Positions 9,693 through 17,438 of a stretch of DNA of 37,344 nt are shown here, piece by piece. Below the pieces are notes generated by a model. It had not been told where the DNA came from. It saw nothing but the letters and a program-made list of their open reading frames with translations, and did no database searches. The stretch comes from Acidimicrobiaceae bacterium (lineage in GTDB: Bacteria; Actinomycetota; Acidimicrobiia; Actinomarinales; Actinomarinaceae), in contig JAOMBT010000006.1 in NCBI GenBank assembly GCA_028344675.1, positions 1 to 37,344 of the forward strand, written 5' to 3'. A program made the position numbers and the translations under genes. The stretch's first letter is position 1. Every line of letters begins with the position of its first letter.

Positions 9693-10179
9693 AATACAAC
9701 AATGCTAGGAATATTGTTAAAAATCCTGTAGATGCCATGACAGGTATGCTAATAAATCCAAAAATATCTACATATTTTAAATTACAAGGAACATCGATTG
9801 CGCAAGAACCTCCTCCACCACCACCATTTTGCAAATATATATGATAAATACCAATACCAACACCAACTGCACTTAAATAACCGACTTTGATTACTGATTT
9901 GTTAAATAAACCGATTATTAAAAATAAAGCTACCGGATACATAAGATAACGTTGATACCAACAAAACTTACATGGAATAAAACCTACAACTTCAGAATAG
10001 ATTATGCTTCCAATTGAAGAAAAGACGGCAACACTAGTTGCAAAATTATAAAACTGGTCATTGATTAATTTTCTAAATCTTTTTTTTGTAAATATGAAAT
10101 ACAAAATTAGCGCACTTATGGCCCATGCAACAAAAGTGAAGAAACCAAAAAGTGTATTAAAAAAGATGATTAAATCCAT
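9661..10179 (-). CDS. DsbB/BdbC-like disulfide bond formation protein. ORF track opens at 10290 but the internal M at 10179 is preferred
   Basis: Polytopic; GFIPCKFCWYQRYLMYPVALFLIIG (CxxC-WYQR) and a second Cys pair SCAIDVPCNLKYVDIFGFISIPVMA. Extension upstream of 10179 would run through the 10194-10230 terminator. Confidence 0.85.
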   Translation of the reverse strand: MDLIIFFNTLFGFFTFVAWAISALILYFIFTKKRFRKLINDQFYNFATSVAVFSSIGSIIYSEVVGFIPCKFCWYQRYLMYPVALFLIIGLFNKSVIKVGYLSAVGVGIGIYHIYLQNGGGGGGSCAIDVPCNLKYVDIFGFISIPVMASTGFLTIFLALLYYDISRRETVE

Positions 10180-10193
10180 ATAGAATTTTACCT

Positions 10194-10230
10194 TAAAAAA
10201 AATGATAGGCGGACAAAGCCACCTATCATT
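10194..10230 (-). terminator. Intrinsic terminator downstream of the rhodopsin gene
   Basis: Minus strand AATGATAGGTGG-CTTTGT-CCGCCTATCATT (12-bp stem with one G-U) followed by a T run; 22 nt downstream of the rhodopsin stop. Confidence 0.85.
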
Positions 10231-10252
10231 AAATTTTTGTTGTTGAAAAGTC

Positions 10253-10912
10253 TTAGACTTTTTCTCCTGATTTGATTCTTGCCATTCCAAGAACTAATAC
10301 ACCAAGACCAACTTTGTTAATAATGTCAGCCACTGTATAAAGTACTTCTCTGATAGCATCAAAATCACCAGCTACTGGAGCTAGATATCCTAAAGGATAT
10401 ATAATCCAGCCAATAAGTATAAGGTTTTTGATTTTCTCAAACTGATCTGCCTCTGCTCCTTTGAGTCCCATTCCTTCTGCTTGAAGGTTTCTCATCAAAT
10501 AAACATATGCAGCCATTGCTACAACAAACCCTACCCAGTATGCATCACTGCCTGCAGCTGATGTCTCACCATAGTATCCGCCACCAATCATTACGACAGC
10601 AGCCAATCCCCAGTTTCTAACTTTTTCGTTATATTCTGCACCCGAAGATGTTACGGCAAGTACCTCTACGAACATTAATGGTACTGTTAAGATCCAGTCA
10701 ACATACCTTAAACCAGTATCATATGATCCACTATCCCAAGATGCTCCCATCTTTTGGTAGTGATACCATGCTATACCAGTTACAAGAGCGGAGATATATA
10801 CTCCTCTTCTGTGTTTTGGATCAACTTCTCTTGATGATGCAAGTAAAAATACTGTACCAGCGAGCATACCCACTGTTGCAACCATAAAGAGTCTATAAGT
10901 AAGTTCAGCCAT
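10253..10912 (-). CDS. Microbial rhodopsin, proton-pump type (DTE motif), predicted green-absorbing; marine actinobacterial clade-like
   Basis: Helix C RYVDWILTVPLMFVE aligns with proteorhodopsin D97/T101/E108, with M at the tuning position 105; helix B WYHYQKM (His75 equivalent); helix G VADIINKVGLGVL with retinal Lys. 219 aa. Confidence 0.96.
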   Translation of the reverse strand: MAELTYRLFMVATVGMLAGTVFLLASSREVDPKHRRGVYISALVTGIAWYHYQKMGASWDSGSYDTGLRYVDWILTVPLMFVEVLAVTSSGAEYNEKVRNWGLAAVVMIGGGYYGETSAAGSDAYWVGFVVAMAAYVYLMRNLQAEGMGLKGAEADQFEKIKNLILIGWIIYPLGYLAPVAGDFDAIREVLYTVADIINKVGLGVLVLGMARIKSGEKV

Positions 10913-10943
10913 TTTAGCCTACTCCTTTTGTTTAATATTACTT

Positions 10944-10959
10944 TGTGAATTTAATCACA
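10944..10959. promoter_or_regulatory. CRP/FNR-like palindromic operator candidate upstream of the rhodopsin gene
   Basis: TGTGAATTTAATCACA = TGTGA-N6-TCACA, 31 nt upstream of the rhodopsin ATG. Confidence 0.5.
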
Positions 10960-11034
10960 GAATATATTTTATTAACTTTGAGATTTTGTGAAGAATTAAA
11001 TAAAAATTTTTTAGAAATTTTTGTAACTTTATTT

Positions 11035-12525
11035 TTAAAGAGTAGTAACTTCTTTTGAAGTGTTTCCCCATTTTTCTAAGTAAGGCTTTAAATTAAATTT
11101 CCTTGCAGCTGAATCAGATGTCATGTATCTAATTTTTCCATATATTTCTCTTTCTGGACCCCATGCTCTGTCATATCTTCCTAAGACCCAGAAAACTCCG
11201 GAGTATGAATTAGGATCTCTTCCATCAAGTGCATATCGATCATTAAGTGTCATCATGTATGACAATGCCATTTGGGGATTAGGAGACCATTCCAGTATTT
11301 TTTTACCCCAAAGCATCCTTAAATAATTTTGAATAACTCCTTCTTCTCTCAACTGGTTTTGTGCTGCATTCCAAATTTCATCATGAGTTTCTGAAAAAGT
11401 TAATTGATCTAAGGAGTAAATATGTCTTCTATCATCTATCGTGTGCTCTTCAAGTGTTTTAACTGCCCACTCAGGTAAAGAAGAATATTGATTATAGTTG
11501 GCTCTTCTAACACACGTATGATACCCCAATTCTCTCCATGTAATTAATTCATCTAGAAAACTATCAAAATTGAGACTTCCACCCCACCATCCCTCTCTTC
11601 TGCCAACTAAATTTGGTTTAATTTGCTCTGGAGACCAAGACTCATGGTTAATTAATTTCTCAAATATTTCATGAGTTGATATATGACCATAGTGTAAATA
11701 GGGAGACATCTTACTACTTGCATTTTTGGATGGGTTGCTACTGTATTGTGCATAATCATTAAAACCATCTTTTAAAAAACTATCAAATTGTTTTGATGCA
11801 TTCTTGTAGCCGCCCTGAATTGAACTAATCTTTACGGTTTTGTCAATATTGAGTGAATTTAAAAATTTATCTATATCTGTATTCTTGAAATCAAATAACG
11901 GCCATTTTTTTAATGTAGAGGAAATCAAATTTTCAGTGAATTTTTTATTCAATCTTGATAATGGGAACTCATCGGGAATCTCTGTTATAAAGTCTTCTAA
12001 ATTTTTATGTAAGTACCGTCTAAAGTCATGTGCTCGTACGTATTCTTTAGGAGAAAGTCGAATGGGAGCTATTCCATTTGAGTCAACTAGTTCATACCTT
12101 GCAGATATTTCACCAGAAGCTTTAACAGTCATTTGGGGAACGAAATATGTAGGATAATCATCAGTAACAACTACTGATGCATTTCTAGCAAGATCTTGGA
12201 GAAGTCCATCTGCTTCGCCTGGAGAGGTCTCAATGAATGGATAGTAATAGGCCATTGTTTTTGATATCTCATCATTCATTTCACTCATTCCATCAAGCAT
12301 GAATTTATGAAAACGTAAACTTGACATTGGATAGTCTAAAATTAAAGGCTCTAATATAACTAATGGTTGAGAAAGCTTATTTGCCCACTCTACTGCTCGT
12401 TGAAGAGCATAGTTATATTTTGTTCTTTTAAAAGCAATAACCCAGTACACAACATATGAGGAGGAATTAATGTCTGGAGTAATTTCTTTTAAAGTAGTTA
12501 CTCGTGAAACAGGTACATTAGTCAT
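11035..12525 (-). CDS. Deoxyribodipyrimidine photolyase, class II-like
   Basis: SPYLHYGHIS, LDELITWRELGYHTCVRRANY, SETHDEIWNAAQNQLREEGVIQNYLRMLWGKKILEW, LNDRYALDGRDPNSYSGVFWVLGRYDRAWGPEREIYGKIRYM. Confidence 0.93.
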   Translation of the reverse strand: MTNVPVSRVTTLKEITPDINSSSYVVYWVIAFKRTKYNYALQRAVEWANKLSQPLVILEPLILDYPMSSLRFHKFMLDGMSEMNDEISKTMAYYYPFIETSPGEADGLLQDLARNASVVVTDDYPTYFVPQMTVKASGEISARYELVDSNGIAPIRLSPKEYVRAHDFRRYLHKNLEDFITEIPDEFPLSRLNKKFTENLISSTLKKWPLFDFKNTDIDKFLNSLNIDKTVKISSIQGGYKNASKQFDSFLKDGFNDYAQYSSNPSKNASSKMSPYLHYGHISTHEIFEKLINHESWSPEQIKPNLVGRREGWWGGSLNFDSFLDELITWRELGYHTCVRRANYNQYSSLPEWAVKTLEEHTIDDRRHIYSLDQLTFSETHDEIWNAAQNQLREEGVIQNYLRMLWGKKILEWSPNPQMALSYMMTLNDRYALDGRDPNSYSGVFWVLGRYDRAWGPEREIYGKIRYMTSDSAARKFNLKPYLEKWGNTSKEVTTL

Positions 12526-12624
12526 AATTACTATTATAAATTCATCGGGAATGTATCTAGTGGATTACACCTCATTTTGATTTTAAAATAGTAAATATTT
12601 CGCTACAATTGAAAAGATTGAATT

Positions 12625-13800
12625 ATGGGTGCAATAAATATTACTGAAGTTGGAAAAATTTATCCCAATGGAACAAGAGCTCTTGAGGACGTAAACATTG
12701 AAATAAATGATGGGGAATTTGTAGTTCTTGTCGGTCCTTCAGGCTGTGGAAAAACTACATTATTAAGAATGGTTGCAGGATTAGAAGATATTACAGAAGG
12801 TGAAATCTCAATTGCTGACAAAGTTGTAAATGATGTAGCACCAAAAGATAGAGATATAGCTATGGTCTTTCAAAACTATGCTTTATATCCACACATGTCT
12901 GTTTATGACAATATGGCATTTTCTTTAAAATTACGTAAATTACCAAAAAGTGAAATTGAAGCAAAAGTAAAAGATGCAGCAAAAACATTAGAGATAGATG
13001 AACTTCTTGATAGAAAACCAAAAGCTTTGTCTGGCGGTCAAAGGCAGAGGGTTGCAATGGGTAGAGCTATAGTTAGAAATCCTCAGGCATTTCTTATGGA
13101 TGAACCTCTTTCCAATTTAGATGCAAAGTTAAGAGTACAGATGAGAGCTGAATTAGGAGAATTACATTCTCAGCTAGAAACTACTACTTTATATGTAACG
13201 CATGATCAGGTAGAAGCTATGACAATGGGTGATAGAGTTGCTGTAATTAGAAAAGGGGAATTACAACAGATTGACACACCTAGAGAAATATATCTATACC
13301 CAAAAAATATTTTTGTTGCTGGGTTTATTGGAAGTCCAGCAATGAATTTCGTTTATGCAAATATCGATGTTTCTGAAAAAGAAACAAAATTACTATTTGG
13401 TGATACAGAAATAGTAAGTTCACATGCACCAAAATCTTTAGTTGATTTTAATGATCAAAAGATTGTACTTGGAATTAGACCCGAAGCTTTTGAAGATTCC
13501 GTTTATGCAAATGATAACGAATTTACTGGACGAATAAACATAGATGTTTCCTTATTAGAGCAATTAGGTTCTGATACCTATATCCATTTTTACAAAGATA
13601 TTCCACCTGTGCAAACAAAAGCAATTGAAGAAATCCTAGCTGATGAAGGTGAAGATATATCTGCATTGGGTACCGAAACAAAGTTTATTGCAAGAATCAA
13701 TCCAAATGCAACAATTGAAGAAGGCCAGAATATCAATTTAGCGATTGATCCTTCTAAACTCCACTACTTTGATCCTGATACAGGACTAGCTATAGTTTAA
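12625..13800 (+). CDS. Sugar ABC transporter ATP-binding protein (MalK/UgpC/MsmX family)
   Basis: GPSGCGKTTLLRMVAGLE, LSGGQRQRVAMGRAIVR, FLMDEPLSNLDAKLR, YVTHDQVEAMTMGDRVAV; C-terminal regulatory OB-type domain. Confidence 0.96.
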   Translation: MGAINITEVGKIYPNGTRALEDVNIEINDGEFVVLVGPSGCGKTTLLRMVAGLEDITEGEISIADKVVNDVAPKDRDIAMVFQNYALYPHMSVYDNMAFSLKLRKLPKSEIEAKVKDAAKTLEIDELLDRKPKALSGGQRQRVAMGRAIVRNPQAFLMDEPLSNLDAKLRVQMRAELGELHSQLETTTLYVTHDQVEAMTMGDRVAVIRKGELQQIDTPREIYLYPKNIFVAGFIGSPAMNFVYANIDVSEKETKLLFGDTEIVSSHAPKSLVDFNDQKIVLGIRPEAFEDSVYANDNEFTGRINIDVSLLEQLGSDTYIHFYKDIPPVQTKAIEEILADEGEDISALGTETKFIARINPNATIEEGQNINLAIDPSKLHYFDPDTGLAIV

Positions 13801-15059
13801 ATTTCTTTATCTAGTTCATTTAATAATCGTTCAAGTGATTCTGGTCCCTGTTTAATATAATCAATTAACATTTTCCAAAGCAAATTTGCTCCAATTGGTC
13901 TTGCCATTATCTCTGAGGCATCATATCTAAACATATCCTTTTTCAAAGCATCATGAGTTATGTCAAATTGATAACTTGTAAGACTATTTTCAATAAATGC
14001 TCTGTCAAAATTCTTATTTGCAGATATAAATTCTGAATCATTTTTTTGTGCCCACACTTCACCAAAGTTTTTTGATAATAAACTCTGCATAGTTTTTATT
14101 GAAACTTCATTATTTTCTACTAAAACTAATGAATCTCCAATACCTACTAAGCTATTTTCATAAGTTACAGACGGTAACTTTATTACACCGAAATCTTTCT
14201 CATACTTGTATTCTTCAGGAATATAATATCTAAAATAATGGCCACTCCATGACAAGAAACAATCATTATTATTATTTAATAACACTCTCGGTAAGTTCCT
14301 AAATTCTATATTGAAAATTTCTCGATGACCATTCTCAATCATTGAGGGATAGAAAATAAAACTGCCTAAATCATTTAAAACTGAATAGATTTTTACATTT
14401 GCTGCTGCAATTTCTAATCTAGACCATTCATCATAGACCTCAGGACCTTGCGTTGTAAGGAGTAGGTCTTCCATCCAGTTTGTTTGAATCCAACCCGTTG
14501 AAGCTCCACTTTCTGAATTGGCACACCATGGAGAGATATTTTTATCTGCCAAATTTTTAGTACTATTTATAAGAGATTCGAAAGTTGTAAAATCAACATC
14601 GGGGTACTCATTTAATTTTGAGACATCAAACCAAATTAAAGAATTAGGAAATAGCCTCAACCATCCTGAATAAATATTCTTATTGTAGGAAACGATATCT
14701 TTTAGATGATTTGGGTAAAGTTCTCTTAAAGAAGTACCGTCAATAATAAGATTATCTAAACTGTAAATATTTCCTCTACTAGCTAAGTTGGTAACGCCTT
14801 GTGGATTAGGAATAATTGCTATTGAAATCTTTGAATTTTGATTGTTAATAATATAAGTTTCTGGATCTTGGACTTCTTTATATTGAATTCTAATATTGAG
14901 CTCTTTAGAAATGTTGACTAATTCTTCTTCAAAATACTCCTTATCATGAAATTCAGGACCAATTACAACAACTTCAGGTGGATTATAAGAAAAAAATGAA
15001 AGTGCTATTGTCACAATAATTGAGATTAGAAAAAATGTATATTTTATATTAATTCTCAA
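13797..15059 (-). CDS. ABC sugar-binding protein paralogue with N-terminal hydrophobic segment and no lipobox
   Basis: Shares GWIQTNWMEDLLL and FRYDASEIMARPIGANLLWKMLI...GPESLERLLNELD with the canonical solute-binding protein at 18743-20041. Confidence 0.82.
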   Translation of the reverse strand: MRINIKYTFFLISIIVTIALSFFSYNPPEVVVIGPEFHDKEYFEEELVNISKELNIRIQYKEVQDPETYIINNQNSKISIAIIPNPQGVTNLASRGNIYSLDNLIIDGTSLRELYPNHLKDIVSYNKNIYSGWLRLFPNSLIWFDVSKLNEYPDVDFTTFESLINSTKNLADKNISPWCANSESGASTGWIQTNWMEDLLLTTQGPEVYDEWSRLEIAAANVKIYSVLNDLGSFIFYPSMIENGHREIFNIEFRNLPRVLLNNNNDCFLSWSGHYFRYYIPEEYKYEKDFGVIKLPSVTYENSLVGIGDSLVLVENNEVSIKTMQSLLSKNFGEVWAQKNDSEFISANKNFDRAFIENSLTSYQFDITHDALKKDMFRYDASEIMARPIGANLLWKMLIDYIKQGPESLERLLNELDKEI

Positions 15060-15062
15060 AGT

Positions 15063-15956
15063 TTAATCCCATAGTAATGCAGCTCCCCTAACTCCACTAG
15101 AAGAGCCATGTAAAGCTTTAACAACAGGGGTGTGAAAAAAATCTGAAGCTAAATAAGGAACTATTCTTTTCGGAATTTCATTATATATTTCATCAATTTC
15201 AGACATTCCCCCACCACAAACAATTACATCTGGGTCAAGAATATTGACTACAGTACTGAGAGCCCTTGCAGCTCTTTCAAAATATACATTCATTATTGAA
15301 ACTGCCTGTTTTTCTTTTGTTCTGTATAAAGCAATAATTTCTTTTGAAGATATATATTTTTTAGTTATAAATTCAAAATAGTTTTCTAAACCAGGACCAG
15401 ACAAAAATACTTCAATAGCTCCAATTCTTCCACAATGGCGCTGCACTGATTTTTCATAATCATCCATTGGTCCAGGAATTGGATTTTGTCCCCATTCGCC
15501 AGTCAATTTATTAGGACCAACCACTAATTGGTTTCTATACGTAAAACCTGCTCCCACACCAGTGCCCATAATGATTGCAAATACTGAATCGTAATCCGCT
15601 CCTGAGCCATCTATTGATTCTGAAACTGCTAGACAATCAGCATCATTTGCAATTTTTATTTCAAAACCTAATAATGTCTCTAAATCATCTTTTACATTTT
15701 TTCCTTCTAGAACTTCTGTATTAGAAACCTGAACTAAACCGGTCTTTGGGTGTAATGAACCCGGCATGCCAATTCCAACAGTATACCTATCGAAATCTTC
15801 TGAAATATCTTCAATCAATTTCTGAACGGTTTGAAGAATTGAGCTATAACCGTCTTTGGGAGATTCAACTCTTTTTCGTTTTAATTCTTTACCCGATGAT
15901 GAATCAAGGCAGATTCCTTCTATTTTTGTACCGCCCCAATCAATACCTATTTTCAT
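15063..15956 (-). CDS. ROK family sugar kinase (Mak/fructokinase- or glucokinase-like)
   Basis: MKIGIDWGGTKIEGICLD, VGIGMPGSLHPKTGLV, NDADCLAVSE, IMGTGVGAGF, TGEWGQNPIPGP, CGRIGAIEVFLSGPGLE. Confidence 0.92.
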   Translation of the reverse strand: MKIGIDWGGTKIEGICLDSSSGKELKRKRVESPKDGYSSILQTVQKLIEDISEDFDRYTVGIGMPGSLHPKTGLVQVSNTEVLEGKNVKDDLETLLGFEIKIANDADCLAVSESIDGSGADYDSVFAIIMGTGVGAGFTYRNQLVVGPNKLTGEWGQNPIPGPMDDYEKSVQRHCGRIGAIEVFLSGPGLENYFEFITKKYISSKEIIALYRTKEKQAVSIMNVYFERAARALSTVVNILDPDVIVCGGGMSEIDEIYNEIPKRIVPYLASDFFHTPVVKALHGSSSGVRGAALLWD

Positions 15957-15957
15957 A

Positions 15958-16539
15958 TTATTTACTCAATTCAAAATTAATACTATATCTCTCTATATTA
16001 CTTGTGAAGATTAATTCTATTTCATTGTTGACATCTAGTTTTTGTATATTTGGAGCATCAGGATATAAACCTGCATAATCTGTAGCTACACCAACAAGAT
16101 ACTCTTCACCATTTTTCATAGAAATGTCTAAAAATCTAGCGTAATAGAAGTAGTTGTTGCATCTATCGTCAGACTCCTGTGATGGTTTTCCTTTGATAGA
16201 ATTTTTAAAATTACTCTGATGGTCTAAAAGCATAATAAATTCCCCAGGTCCATACTGATTCCAGCTAGGTCCTATACAGACTCCATTAAATTCACCCTCA
16301 TAACTCTCTCTAAACTTCATATCAAAAACTATTTGATATGAGTCAATCAGATCACCTTTTTTGGGGAAAGCTTGTATTACAATCTCAAGATTGTTTGAAT
16401 TGTCTTCATAAATATTTATTGAAAGTCTTGTATCTATATTTTCTTCAGGGTTGCTGGTTTCAATAGAATAGTTGTAGATTATTGGACTATTGCATGAAAT
16501 GAAAAGAAAAGATATTAATAAATATCGTAAAAGGATCAA
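15958..16539 (-). CDS. Putative lipoprotein of unknown function in the sugar transport operon
   Basis: N-terminus MILLRYLLISFLFISCNSP resembles a lipobox (FISC); translationally overlaps the upstream permease. Confidence 0.65.
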   Translation of the reverse strand: MILLRYLLISFLFISCNSPIIYNYSIETSNPEENIDTRLSINIYEDNSNNLEIVIQAFPKKGDLIDSYQIVFDMKFRESYEGEFNGVCIGPSWNQYGPGEFIMLLDHQSNFKNSIKGKPSQESDDRCNNYFYYARFLDISMKNGEEYLVGVATDYAGLYPDAPNIQKLDVNNEIELIFTSNIERYSINFELSK

Positions 16540-17438
16540 CCCTTTACAGCCCCACCAATAAGACCTCTAATAAAAAAGCGCTGTAATCCAAAAAACACAC
16601 CTAGTGGAACCAAGATAGATATTATTGCTCCTGAAGTTCTTAAGTGCCAAGCTTCTCCAAATCTTCCAACAACAATTTGTGACATGTGTGAAGTCACGAC
16701 TAAGTTTTCTGGTTTATATATTCCAAGAAAAACATTAGCAACTAAAAAGTCATTGTAGACCCATAAAAACTGAAAAGTTGCAAAAGCAGCGATGCCTGCA
16801 ATAGATAATGGGAGAACAAGTTTAAAAAATGTTGTGAAATGTGAAGCTCCATCGATTTTTGCAGATTCAATTACACTTTTTGGCAAGCCCATCATAAAAT
16901 CTCTCAATAAAAAAGTTGCTAATGGCAATCCAAAACCCGTATGTGCAAACCAAGTAGCAACAAATGTTCCATTCAAATCAAGTGCAGGAATAATTGGTAT
17001 ACCCGCAATCTCAATGCCATCTTTAAAAAGCTGAACCAGAGGAATCAGTGACATTTGTAATGGAATTATCATTGAACCAACGACGAATAAAAATAATACA
17101 TTTTTACCTTTAAATTCCATAAAAGAAAAGGCGTATGCTGCAAATGCTGCGATTGTAATTGGGATAATAGTTGATGGTATAGTCACAGCTAAAGAATTAT
17201 AAAAAGACCTGTCTAAATTTTCAGCTCTAAAAACTTCTTGGTAATTGTTGAAGCTTAACTCAGACCAAATTGTACCTGTGTAAACGGCATCCCACCAAGA
17301 CGTACGTTTTATACTTTCACCCGGTCTAAATGAACTTAGCAAAAAACCAAATATAGGAAACATCCACGTGAGCGTAATTGATACAATTATGAGCTTGCTT
17401 ATTGGTTTGTCATACCATTTTTGATTACTTCTTGTCAT
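16536..17438 (-). CDS. Sugar ABC transporter permease (MalG/AglG-like)
   Basis: Polytopic; EAA-type loop ESAKIDGASHFTTFFKLVLPLSIAGI. Confidence 0.93.
   Translation of the reverse strand: MTRSNQKWYDKPISKLIIVSITLTWMFPIFGFLLSSFRPGESIKRTSWWDAVYTGTIWSELSFNNYQEVFRAENLDRSFYNSLAVTIPSTIIPITIAAFAAYAFSFMEFKGKNVLFLFVVGSMIIPLQMSLIPLVQLFKDGIEIAGIPIIPALDLNGTFVATWFAHTGFGLPLATFLLRDFMMGLPKSVIESAKIDGASHFTTFFKLVLPLSIAGIAAFATFQFLWVYNDFLVANVFLGIYKPENLVVTSHMSQIVVGRFGEAWHLRTSGAIISILVPLGVFFGLQRFFIRGLIGGAVKG

Noticed and set aside
9274-9708. 144-aa plus-strand ORF
   Set aside because: Antisense to the TlpA-like gene, which carries a real CxxC motif; low-complexity Ser/Pro content.
10180-10290. N-terminal extension of the DsbB-like ORF
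   Set aside because: Would be translated across the rhodopsin terminator and into the rhodopsin 3' end; M at 10179 starts a proper TM segment.
10648-10887. 79-aa plus-strand ORF
   Set aside because: Antisense to the rhodopsin; no independent support.
11005-11034. Possible terminator after the photolyase gene
   Set aside because: Only an A/T-only inverted repeat with no GC pairs; too weak in AT-rich sequence.
11840-12157. 105-aa plus-strand ORF
   Set aside because: Antisense to the photolyase.
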